A DNA stretch of 32,051 bases, taken from IMG/VR virus record IMGVR_UViG_3300020371_000034, positions 1-32,051 of that record. One strand, given 5' to 3'. The position numbers and the translations under genes are program-made. Source of the DNA: a virus. Positions 17,918 to 27,542 of this stretch are shown here, piece by piece; the stretch's first letter is position 1, and each line of letters opens with the position of its first letter. The notes beneath the pieces were generated by a model. That model did not search any database, had not been told where the DNA came from, and saw only the letters and a program-made list of their open reading frames with translations.

Positions 17918-20900
17918 TTAGAGCGAACTTCTCAAGTAGTCACCTGCATTATGAGTAGAGCCTTTGGTCATTACATATTCATAAATTTCTGCTGTATCAT
18001 TGCCAATGACAAACATCTTATTTCCTTCTGGTTGTGCATAAACACCATGTGGATTTGTAGTTGTGCCAGCAACAACTCTAGTAGCAGTAAGTGATGCAGA
18101 TGTGATATCCCATGGAGTTGTCATGGTGTATTCATAGACAGAATCATTTTGTGTGCCACTTACGAAGAATTTTGCACCATTTGGATGGAAAGTAATACCT
18201 AATGGAAGGTTATCCTCAGTATTAACACTGAATGTAATATTGTCATAAGATGCTGTAGATACATCCCATGGAGTTGATAAAGTGTATTGGAATACCGCAT
18301 CTGCAGATGTGGTGCCACCACCCATAATAAACATGGTAGTGCCATTATCTCTGATATAAATCTGCATTGGAGTTTGCGAAGCACCAGTATCGACAACAAA
18401 ATCATTACTACTGTATGATGCTGTGCTCAAATCCCATGGAGTTGCCAAATCATATTCAAATACACGCTTGTCACTATTTGATACCGAGCTACTTCCACCA
18501 ACATACATCTTATGTCCTGTTGGACTTAGATATAAACCTTGAGGATTGAAATCTTCACTGACAATACTGAATGAATTAGTAACTGATGCAGTTGTGATAT
18601 CCCATGCAGTGGATAGAGTATATTGATATACAGAATCAGTATTGGTGCCAATTATATACAGATATTCTCCATTTGGAGAGAAATAGATGTCTCTAGGTCC
18701 ATTTGCAGATTCTTCGTTAGATACATCAAAGGATATCCCTACATACGATGCAGTATCTAATTCCCAAGCACCTAGATTTTTATTAACACCTCTAGTGACT
18801 TCAGTAAATCTATCAGACGCCTTAGATGCATAATGCACCACTTCATCGCCAATCAATAATTTACCAGAGCTTGGGAATCTACTAGTGTCTTGGATGTAAA
18901 TAGTAGAATCGGTTTCATTCATCGGAATCTGCAGCAATGCACCATGCTCATTGATTGTTGGCCAGGTTAATTTCCAATTAGCACCATTTGCACCAAGAGA
19001 GGACTCACTTCTATTAGCAAAATCACCTATCGTGATGGTGGGGTAGTAAACTAACATTTCTTGGAGAGTATTTTGACCACTAATTGGCAATCCATTATAT
19101 GTTGCAACACCCAAATCTTGACTAAACTTGATATTCTCATATACAGAGAATCTATTACCCAATTGTGCGAATTCATACTTATCTTCATCAACACTACTGC
19201 TGAATACGTCGCAAGCACCGAATTCAACTTCGACAGTAACAAGTTTCGTGATTTGGTCAATGCTACTGACATCAAAATCAGTTGTGATTCTAGAAGTCCT
19301 CTGGAATTCAACCACAGAAGACATGCTGAGGACATTGACAGATGCATCTAATATCGTAACAATTTCTCTTTCAGATTGAGTAATTGAAACTTCAACCGAT
19401 GGAGGAGTTAATATAATAGTCGGCTCAACTTCAATTTTTTGATATTTGACATCAATAACTGTATTGATATCTGGGACCAACTTAGACCCAATATCCAACA
19501 AGAACCAAGAAGTTAAATTAAAATTGGACTTGATAATTGGTTTTAGAATCAAATCTGTCCTAGATTCAATTACCTTATCTGGAGTCCTGAAGATATTATA
19601 TCCTCTAGTAATGAAAACTTTTGGTGGAGCAGAATATTCACTACCAGCACTAGTCAATACAACATCAATAATTTCACCACGATTCATGACAACAAATCCT
19701 GATGCACCACCACCAGTTACAGGACCAGTGATGTTTCCATATTCGTCTCTTGGAGGTTGTGGCACAAACACTAATTTAGGTGTTTCTGTGTAACCAAATG
19801 CGTTTGGCTGAATGTTTATATTTTCTTTAATTAACTCTGCAGAATCTTTATTTGTAATATTAAGTCTTTGACCAGATCTTAGTAAAACAGTAGTCTGAGA
19901 TGCTAAAGAAACCAATCCTGCTCTAGTAGAAATAATTTTTGGAATTAATACACCAACGTCATCTCTAGATACAAACTCTTTATAGTTGCGTTGATTCCAA
20001 CTGATAGCTTTAACTTTGCCATCAGATATCTCGGCTAATACACTAAGACCAATGCCAGCAATCTGACCATTGTAATCAGTGACTCCAACTTGTGCCCAGT
20101 GATTATCCTTAATTAAGTCTTCTTTTCTATGACCAAGTTTTTTAAGAATTTCTGGGATGAGAAGGACTTCACGGTATTCATCCTCACCATCAACTTTAAT
20201 TTTATCTCCAACATTAATGTTATTCTTATAAGCAGGTGTCAATTCAGTGTTAAACATCCATCCTGCTTTAGTTTTAAACACTAACTCATTTCTTTCGTCA
20301 TCTTCTTTATAATCAGTGAAAGAAATAATCTCATTTGCATCAATAGTAAATTCATTAACAGGATATTTGTAGTTGGTTAATTTCAGTGGATATGATGGGT
20401 CGATTTTGCAGTTTTGCTGTTTGAAAATAATTCTTAAAGTAGGATTGCCTTGCCCGTCAGTACTAGCAAATGAATTGAGAATTTCACCAACAGCAAACCA
20501 CTCACCAAAAGAATTGCCTTGGTAAACAGTGTTATATTGAATTAATTGCTCATTACTAATAAACGCGCTAGAAATTAAATCAACAGTATTGAAGAATTTA
20601 TTGTTTTCATAATTATAGAAAGTTAATTTTCTTTCTGTTTCTCTACCAAAGATGTATAAGATGTTTATAATCTGTCCTGGTCTTGGAGCTTCTGCAAATG
20701 TAATCGTAGACCCTGTAACAGAATATGCACGATTTCTAATTTGTAAAACACCCTCGATAAAGACTAAGATAGTCCTATCATTATTGACCGTGACCGTTTG
20801 ATTGCCTAATACCGTCCTCATAATAAAAGGACCTTTTCTCACACCATCATACAAGTCTGTCTCTAAGTAAATTCTTTCATAACTAGAGATACTGTATGCA

Positions 20901-23900
20901 AAGAATCTGGTGTAATTAACATCATCAAGTCTCCTAGGAGCATCGATGAATACAATCTGATTTGGTGTTACAGTCCTATCAATATAATAAGATGAAAATG
21001 CAGGAATCAGAGGAGTCATCTTATTTTCCTGAATGACACCATCCAAGGAAACTAGTAAGTTTTCCTTAGCATCTAAAACAACATCTGTGCCATCATCATA
21101 GTATAATGGGAATCTCGTAGATACTCCATCAAACTGCTCTTGAATATTTTTAATCTTTCTAAAGTATTGATTGTTAAGAGCATCATTCTTAAACTTAACT
21201 AATCTACCAACAAATTTCTGTGCTTCGATTTGTTGATTATTTGCAACTCTAGGACCAAGTGGTGCTTTAGCGAAGGTAAGCACAGAACCAGCAACAGTGT
21301 ATGCCACTCCAGGTTCTTGGACTACACCATCAATAGTGATAAAGAGATTGTTAATGTTGCCAACATTTAAAATACCACTGCCTGGTAACACCATGTTGAA
21401 TGATGTTCTACCGACAATATTACCAGCTTCATCAAAGTCTCCATCGAAAGGTTGCTGCAACTCAAATTGATATGATTGCAATTCAGTAGTATCGATACCA
21501 GATACCAACACACTACCTTTACCTCGGACAACATTAGTATCCTTGACGGTAATTGTATTCTGTGTCAGTTGGATTCTGGTGCTGGTAATAGTCGCTTTAT
21601 TCTTCTGTGGGTCCCACAATTCAATTTTGCTAATATTTTCTATCTTTGGTTGCCCAACAGGCATTTTTGTTGGAGCTGAAGCATCAATCGAAACTTCGCC
21701 AAACATTTTAAATCCAGCTGGGTGGACAGTCTGTTTGACGAGTTTTTTCCAAATATTAATAGGACTCTTCGATTTTACAACGTATGAATAGTCCTGATAG
21801 AAATATGAATCTGCTAATTTTTGACTATATGAAGATGGTTGTCCTCTGTTTGTGTCAAAATAACCAGCATTATCAAAATATGATTTGATATCTGGATTGA
21901 ATAATGAAAAATATACATTGGTTACATCTACACTCTTATTGAGGAGATTGCCAACAACAGGAAGTCCTGCTTTAAACTCACCAACAACATTTTCTACTTT
22001 TAAGAAATTTTTCCTATAATCATATCCATCTTTTGCTAATTGACCTTCAGCAATTAAGAATCCCGCATCATATTGTTTGATAATTTCACCATTTAAGAAA
22101 TTCTTTTCATCAAGATTAGTTACTTGTAAAATTTGATGAGATGTGAATAATGTAGAAATAGTATTATCATTATAATAAGCAGTGCCATTATAAGAAATCT
22201 TGATATTATTAGGAGCACCAATAGTGTTACTTCCAAAATAAACTTTTACATCACTTTCCAAAACATAAACTAGTGGTTTTTGTGTGAAAGTATAATCTTT
22301 TTCTGCGATAATCGCAATAATTTCACCATCATCACCAATTACAATATTAAATGGTAAATATACAGGATTTCCATTATCCACCAATAACACTCTTGGTTTA
22401 GAATATCCTGACCCAGAGTCTCCTATTGAAATAGATAGAATTTGGTTAGTTTTTTCGCTGTAATTCAATACAGGGTTGCATCTTTTTGTAGAGGATGGCA
22501 AAACACCAAATGTATTTGGTAATTTTTTATATTCCTTTCCTGCATTCACAATAGATACTTTGTCTATCTCACCGATAGCAAAAATTGAATTTGTGGTGTA
22601 AGAAAAACTTCCTGACCCATCATATGCAGGAATAGCATTTAAATTATATGCGAAAGAATTTGGAGAAACATAAATTACAGTTTTTTCTCCTTGTAGGGGG
22701 TCATCTACTAATGAAAGGTAGCTATCATCGGAAGTAACAACACCTGCCTTATCAAAGTAGTAGTAATTAGTAAAATCTACTTGTTTCTTTTCAGTGTAAG
22801 TATTTGTCGGAGAAGCATCACCAAAACCAAATCTTACTGAGATAAATGAAGTGTTTTCGTCTCCCGTGCCAGGAAGTAGAGATCCTTTAATTGATTCTGT
22901 AGTAATAATGTTTTTATTTCTACTGGGAGAGAATTCCAAGAAAGACCCGCCCATTGACGAATCACTAGTAATAAACTTATAACGATAAAACTTTTGTACA
23001 GGGATAATTGGGTTTGGAGTCCATGGACCTGTATTGTTATCTTTTGAAAACTCGAATTTATACGCAGAAGGAGAAACTACACTATCGATAACAACATTTT
23101 TTGCTGGAGTGCCATTATCAGTAAAAGATGAATTAAATGTGAGTTGCTCAATAGAATCTAAAGATTGGTCTAAATCATAAATTACTGTCAATTCTTGAGA
23201 AGATTCATCGTAATATTTTACTATTGGACTACCAGTGCTAGACCCTAGACTAGACCCTTCTGTGAAGGTATATGCTCCAGACAAGAAAGTAACAGTATTA
23301 CCATCAAAATGATTGGTTTTGGAAGTATTATTTACTCCTCTCAATACAGTTAAATTATTATCAGATACTGAAGTAACTTTTACATTTTCTTGATTAATTT
23401 GTAAAACATCATCTACCGATACACCATTTGCATCATCAACAATCAATACACTATCATTAGCGCCGAATCCAACGTGACCAACTTCAATATAAAGATATGA
23501 TTGACTTACAGATCCTGCAAGTCTATTTAAATCACTATCATCTACAACTAAAATATCACCAATCTTATATCCACTACCCTTTGATGTGATAGTAACATTT
23601 GTTACCTTATTGCCAGAAACTGTAATAGTTGCTTTTGCGTTACCAGAAGCACCTGGACCACCAACAAACGAAGATGCTGCCGATACAATAAATCCACTAT
23701 CATCTCTTGTGCGTGTTTGGTCTGCGAATAACAATTCGACATCTGTATAAACATTATCAGTATAATCGTCCCCAGCATTTAATAGTTTAGTTGCACCAAT
23801 ACCTGTATCATTGATAGATGTGGATAGTTGAGGAGAGAATAATTTTACCGTTTGATAAATTCTTCTTCTTACATGATAATCAGTAGTAGTTACTGCGTCA

Positions 23901-26900
23901 TCTGGAGTAATGTCAACATTAATTTTATCTCCAAACGTAACACCATGTGGAGTAGAAGTAGTAACTAGTCCAATATTATCATTCAATTCAAAAATTTCTA
24001 CATTTTTACTCAATTCATCTACTTGAGAAATTCTAGCACCAATAGTGTCATCTAAGGAATCACTGCGTAAGTAGAAATCATTTGATGCTGTGAAGTCTCC
24101 ATCATCTACTCTAACCTTCACAGTATTGCTAGCGATTGCTCTTTCTAGAATTAGACCTTTACCAATTACGCTGGTAGCGACAACACCAAATGAAGCTTCT
24201 GGTGTTAAACTAATTGGTGTGCCATTAGGTGTAGAAGCAATTTGGAAAGAGTTTACAGTCGAATTAATTACATAGTAAATTACGTCTTCCGTGATACCAT
24301 TTTTAGTCTGTGGAAAAGCAATTCCATCACCATCTTCAAATGGATTGGATGCAACTCGTAAAGTATCAGAAGAAATTGACAACACAACAACTTCAGTGCC
24401 ATTTGTCAATCTAACTACAGTATTTTCTGTGAAGAAAGATTCTGTGTCAACAATTAGATTCAAAATTCTTAAGGAGGAATCTAATTGTGCGGTTGCATTA
24501 AATGTGCCAGAAACATTTCTCAATACAAAATCATTTGATGAAAAAACATCCCCAACTACTTCACCAGAGGCATTTGTACCTCGTTGTGTGACAATAGATT
24601 TGTCGAAAAAGTATACAGGATTTTTAGAAGTAATTTTTACTGCCTTTACTTCTGTAGATTCGATAGAAGTGACAGTTTTACCTTTTAAACTAGAAATCTC
24701 ACTAACTAATCCATTTCCATTAGTATTGCGATTGTCAACAAAAACTTGATTGCCTACAGAGAAATTGCTTGGAGAAGATTCGACCAAAGCAGAAGTTACA
24801 GTGCCCTCTCTAGTAGTCTCAATAATCGCAGAAGCAGAAACACCGTTATTTGGAGTAATAGAAGTTTTTAACCTTCTGGATTTACTAGAGACATTAGCTT
24901 GATTGATAGCAGAGTTATAATTAGACTCAACTGGAATGGAATAGAATCTTTCACCTAGAATATATGGGAATATTGGTGTCCCACCAGCACTTACAGTAAT
25001 AAAGTAAGCATATACTCCATTTGGGTAATCTGGCGTTACACAATATCGACCATTATTCTCATCTAGGTCGCCAAAACGGTGCTGATAGTAATAATCAGCA
25101 ATAAATGTCCCCAATGGATAAGTTGCTTCATCTGGACCATCAGAATCACGTCTATTTTTGATTCTCCAACTAGTAAGCATTCTGTCAATGCCAGAAGTTG
25201 GGTCTAGAGGGTTGCTATATCCATATGGACCATAAATTGGATTTCCATCATAGGCATAACCAATAATTGGTGAATGTGCATTAGCGTTAGTATCACCAAG
25301 AGAATTTCTTAGAGAAACTGGATTTCCAAGATGTGCATAACCGTTTCCAAATGATTTTGTAAAATTCTCAAACAAATAACCGTTTTCAGAATCAACATTT
25401 GTTACTTCATATCTATTTTTCTTCCAACGCTTTACAGAAGCGGTAGCTTCAGCACCTTTACCGACAGCAACGACTTCTACACTCACATTTGCTTGTGTAT
25501 AGAATTTACCTTCGGCAATTTTGTCAAATCCTACTAATTTGCCTTCATTCGACACAATAGCATTATATTCCGCCAATCTACCACTATTCATGGAATCGCG
25601 GATAACAATCAGGGGAGGAGATGAGTAATATTCACCTGGGTCAACAATTGTTAGTTTAGTTACCTTATCTTTAGTAACCGTTGCCGTAACAATTGCACCG
25701 CGACCAGAAGTAATCGTAACTGCTGGGTTTGAATTGTAGTTTTTACCAGGACTTACGACTTCAATACGCTCAACAACCTCTCCAGAGAGAATTGCTTTAC
25801 CAACTGCTTCTTTATCGCCATCAATTACTACAAAAGGTGCTGCTTTGTATCCACTACCCTTTTCAGTGACCTTAAAACTCTCTACACCACCGAATACAAC
25901 ATCGTTTGCGTCATAATCCTTATAACCATAAGCAACTACGCCATTTAAGAAGATACCAATGTCTCTAGTTGGCGTTGGATACAATTCTGTGTTTCTAATC
26001 GACTCTTTACGAATCAATTTAAGGAATTTTTGGTCGCTTGGCGTTAAATTAGTAAAAGTGCCAATACTATAAGAGGGAAGACCTGAAGAAGCAATGTAAT
26101 AGTATTGCTCGTCTTCGTAAATTGCTTGTACATCAGTTAATACCTCAGTTAATCCTGCAATGTTACTCTTTGTGGAATTATTGTTAATATTCCATCTAAC
26201 AGCAGATTGTGATTTGTCATAAATGACAGTATTTCTTGTCTCAAATCCTGAATCGCTAACTTGAATGACATCACCCTCTGTAGAGTAAGGATTTGTGTCC
26301 TTTAGATTCAATCCATACAAGACACCATAACAAACAAATCTTACAGTGTATTCTACACCATTTTCTTCATAACTAGCACTAAGATTAGCATAGTTATACA
26401 CAGGAGTGTTGACTGGATAGTCGCCATTTCCATTTCTAGCGTCAACTACAAATTGATTAACGTTTTTATCTTTAAAAGTAAACGTCTCATTGCCAATTTG
26501 AAGCTGTCCCTTTACGTTTTTCCATCCAGTGGTAGAGAATACATCAATTCTATTCCCTGTATTGACAGATGGAAGTAATCTTTGAGTTAAAAACGTTTTT
26601 TGTGCTACAGCAAACTCACCAACAATAGTTTCTGGCGCTAGAGCAACTTCATAGATACTCTCATCATCAAAATTGCCTAAAAAGTTGACATTATCAATAG
26701 TTGCAAACGCATTACCAACGCTATCGTTGTAAACGTCTTCTTCTTGTCTCAATACCTGTCCAATTACCTTATTTGCATCTCCAGATAAGACTTTTACTCT
26801 TAAGGCAAACTTATTAATCCAGTCTGAAGTAGATGCTTTAAGTGTATTTTCCTTAGGATAGTAAATTGAAGGAATATCTTCAGCATCTTGAGCAACAATC

Positions 26901-27538
26901 GAGTTGAAGATAAACTTGATTGATTGGTCGGTGCCTTTTGCTCTATAAAACTGTTTGATGTTTTTGATTAGAGTCCTTTTATCAACTTCTGGTTTGAGTG
27001 ACTCTTCTGGGAAGGACGCTAGATATTGCGTTTCGTAATTTTTAACAAACGCATATAAGAAAAGATTACTGATGTTATAAACAGTCGCACCACTCAAGTG
27101 GTCTTCACCATTTCCGTAATTGCCTTGAGTCCAGGTAGACTCATTATATAAATCACCGAGTTTTGTGGTACCAGAAACGTTTCTGATGCAATTTTCTAGA
27201 GTAGTATCAGTTTTAGACTCATAGAAAATGACTTCATCGTCAATTAAGACATAACCATTGGTTTCTGGGAAAGATTCTGATACTGCAATCTGAATAGTGG
27301 TGTCATTAGCAGCAATATTAGCAGTACATGTCGTAAATTCGGATAGTAGACCCTTTTCATAGGTGTCAATATCCGAATATTGTGTTAAATTCTGAATAAT
27401 GTCAAGAGGTTGTCCCCTTAATTCAAGCTGCTCATAGTATTTCTGCAAGAATGCAGAAAACTTTGGATATTCAGCGGTAATAAAGTCAGGTAATTGCTTA
27501 TTGACTAACGCAGAAATTCTTTTCTTAATTGCAGCCAT
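17918..27538 (-). CDS. Giant baseplate wedge protein in the gp7 position, 3206 residues, YHYH-like domain and C-terminal beta-propeller
   Basis: The gene lies between gp6 and gp8, the place of T4 gene 7 (about 1030 residues), but is about three times longer. The first 250 residues (LPDFITAEYPKFSAFLQKYY, DIIQNLTQYSDIDTYEKGLL, LIKNIKQFYRAKGTDQSIKF) are helical and characteristic of large marine T4-like baseplate proteins. Residues about 550-645, 1313, 1660-1720 and 2621 carry GSGY-type beta modules. About 750-860 resemble a YHYH domain (IIGYAYDGNPIYGPYG, LDENNGR, YPNGVYAYFIT, FPYILG). About 2056, 2156 and 2256 are three 'DGVVQE' modules. Residues about 2920-3200 form five propeller-like repeats. 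The gene starts four bases after the gp6 stop. gp7 equivalence is by position; the C-terminal part probably faces outward and could bind host glycans, which is inference. Confidence 0.8.
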   Translation of the reverse strand: MAAIKKRISALVNKQLPDFITAEYPKFSAFLQKYYEQLELRGQPLDIIQNLTQYSDIDTYEKGLLSEFTTCTANIAANDTTIQIAVSESFPETNGYVLIDDEVIFYESKTDTTLENCIRNVSGTTKLGDLYNESTWTQGNYGNGEDHLSGATVYNISNLFLYAFVKNYETQYLASFPEESLKPEVDKRTLIKNIKQFYRAKGTDQSIKFIFNSIVAQDAEDIPSIYYPKENTLKASTSDWINKFALRVKVLSGDANKVIGQVLRQEEDVYNDSVGNAFATIDNVNFLGNFDDESIYEVALAPETIVGEFAVAQKTFLTQRLLPSVNTGNRIDVFSTTGWKNVKGQLQIGNETFTFKDKNVNQFVVDARNGNGDYPVNTPVYNYANLSASYEENGVEYTVRFVCYGVLYGLNLKDTNPYSTEGDVIQVSDSGFETRNTVIYDKSQSAVRWNINNNSTKSNIAGLTEVLTDVQAIYEDEQYYYIASSGLPSYSIGTFTNLTPSDQKFLKLIRKESIRNTELYPTPTRDIGIFLNGVVAYGYKDYDANDVVFGGVESFKVTEKGSGYKAAPFVVIDGDKEAVGKAILSGEVVERIEVVSPGKNYNSNPAVTITSGRGAIVTATVTKDKVTKLTIVDPGEYYSSPPLIVIRDSMNSGRLAEYNAIVSNEGKLVGFDKIAEGKFYTQANVSVEVVAVGKGAEATASVKRWKKNRYEVTNVDSENGYLFENFTKSFGNGYAHLGNPVSLRNSLGDTNANAHSPIIGYAYDGNPIYGPYGYSNPLDPTSGIDRMLTSWRIKNRRDSDGPDEATYPLGTFIADYYYQHRFGDLDENNGRYCVTPDYPNGVYAYFITVSAGGTPIFPYILGERFYSIPVESNYNSAINQANVSSKSRRLKTSITPNNGVSASAIIETTREGTVTSALVESSPSNFSVGNQVFVDNRNTNGNGLVSEISSLKGKTVTSIESTEVKAVKITSKNPVYFFDKSIVTQRGTNASGEVVGDVFSSNDFVLRNVSGTFNATAQLDSSLRILNLIVDTESFFTENTVVRLTNGTEVVVLSISSDTLRVASNPFEDGDGIAFPQTKNGITEDVIYYVINSTVNSFQIASTPNGTPISLTPEASFGVVATSVIGKGLILERAIASNTVKVRVDDGDFTASNDFYLRSDSLDDTIGARISQVDELSKNVEIFELNDNIGLVTTSTPHGVTFGDKINVDITPDDAVTTTDYHVRRRIYQTVKLFSPQLSTSINDTGIGATKLLNAGDDYTDNVYTDVELLFADQTRTRDDSGFIVSAASSFVGGPGASGNAKATITVSGNKVTNVTITSKGSGYKIGDILVVDDSDLNRLAGSVSQSYLYIEVGHVGFGANDSVLIVDDANGVSVDDVLQINQENVKVTSVSDNNLTVLRGVNNTSKTNHFDGNTVTFLSGAYTFTEGSSLGSSTGSPIVKYYDESSQELTVIYDLDQSLDSIEQLTFNSSFTDNGTPAKNVVIDSVVSPSAYKFEFSKDNNTGPWTPNPIIPVQKFYRYKFITSDSSMGGSFLEFSPSRNKNIITTESIKGSLLPGTGDENTSFISVRFGFGDASPTNTYTEKKQVDFTNYYYFDKAGVVTSDDSYLSLVDDPLQGEKTVIYVSPNSFAYNLNAIPAYDGSGSFSYTTNSIFAIGEIDKVSIVNAGKEYKKLPNTFGVLPSSTKRCNPVLNYSEKTNQILSISIGDSGSGYSKPRVLLVDNGNPVYLPFNIVIGDDGEIIAIIAEKDYTFTQKPLVYVLESDVKVYFGSNTIGAPNNIKISYNGTAYYNDNTISTLFTSHQILQVTNLDEKNFLNGEIIKQYDAGFLIAEGQLAKDGYDYRKNFLKVENVVGEFKAGLPVVGNLLNKSVDVTNVYFSLFNPDIKSYFDNAGYFDTNRGQPSSYSQKLADSYFYQDYSYVVKSKSPINIWKKLVKQTVHPAGFKMFGEVSIDASAPTKMPVGQPKIENISKIELWDPQKNKATITSTRIQLTQNTITVKDTNVVRGKGSVLVSGIDTTELQSYQFELQQPFDGDFDEAGNIVGRTSFNMVLPGSGILNVGNINNLFITIDGVVQEPGVAYTVAGSVLTFAKAPLGPRVANNQQIEAQKFVGRLVKFKNDALNNQYFRKIKNIQEQFDGVSTRFPLYYDDGTDVVLDAKENLLVSLDGVIQENKMTPLIPAFSSYYIDRTVTPNQIVFIDAPRRLDDVNYTRFFAYSISSYERIYLETDLYDGVRKGPFIMRTVLGNQTVTVNNDRTILVFIEGVLQIRNRAYSVTGSTITFAEAPRPGQIINILYIFGRETERKLTFYNYENNKFFNTVDLISSAFISNEQLIQYNTVYQGNSFGEWFAVGEILNSFASTDGQGNPTLRIIFKQQNCKIDPSYPLKLTNYKYPVNEFTIDANEIISFTDYKEDDERNELVFKTKAGWMFNTELTPAYKNNINVGDKIKVDGEDEYREVLLIPEILKKLGHRKEDLIKDNHWAQVGVTDYNGQIAGIGLSVLAEISDGKVKAISWNQRNYKEFVSRDDVGVLIPKIISTRAGLVSLASQTTVLLRSGQRLNITNKDSAELIKENINIQPNAFGYTETPKLVFVPQPPRDEYGNITGPVTGGGASGFVVMNRGEIIDVVLTSAGSEYSAPPKVFITRGYNIFRTPDKVIESRTDLILKPIIKSNFNLTSWFLLDIGSKLVPDINTVIDVKYQKIEVEPTIILTPPSVEVSITQSEREIVTILDASVNVLSMSSVVEFQRTSRITTDFDVSSIDQITKLVTVEVEFGACDVFSSSVDEDKYEFAQLGNRFSVYENIKFSQDLGVATYNGLPISGQNTLQEMLVYYPTITIGDFANRSESSLGANGANWKLTWPTINEHGALLQIPMNETDSTIYIQDTSRFPSSGKLLIGDEVVHYASKASDRFTEVTRGVNKNLGAWELDTASYVGISFDVSNEESANGPRDIYFSPNGEYLYIIGTNTDSVYQYTLSTAWDITTASVTNSFSIVSEDFNPQGLYLSPTGHKMYVGGSSSVSNSDKRVFEYDLATPWDLSTASYSSNDFVVDTGASQTPMQIYIRDNGTTMFIMGGGTTSADAVFQYTLSTPWDVSTASYDNITFSVNTEDNLPLGITFHPNGAKFFVSGTQNDSVYEYTMTTPWDITSASLTATRVVAGTTTNPHGVYAQPEGNKMFVIGNDTAEIYEYVMTKGSTHNAGDYLRSSL
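18070..18775 (-). repeat. Tandem degenerate repeat of 156-168 bases (propeller blades)
   Basis: CCATGGAGTTG occurs at 18110-18120, 18266-18276 and 18434-18444, with the variant CCATGCAGTGG at 18602-18612. The spacings are 156, 168 and 168 bases. Surrounding phrases such as GTGTATT and GATGC recur in the same register. They encode the recurring protein phrase TPWDxSTAS. The spacing in multiples of three and the protein conservation show this is a domain repeat, not a regulatory array. Confidence 0.8.
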
Positions 27539-27542
27539 TTAA

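Noticed and set aside
18070-18775. Evenly spaced repeats that might suggest a CRISPR array or iterons
   Set aside because: The repeats are degenerate, spaced by multiples of three and conserved at the protein level. They are propeller blades.
24291-24749. Plus-strand open frame of 152 codons, and other plus-strand frames across the window
   Set aside because: They lie opposite the long minus-strand genes that have clear homology and codon structure. They lack ribosome sites and recognisable protein patterns, and are shadows.
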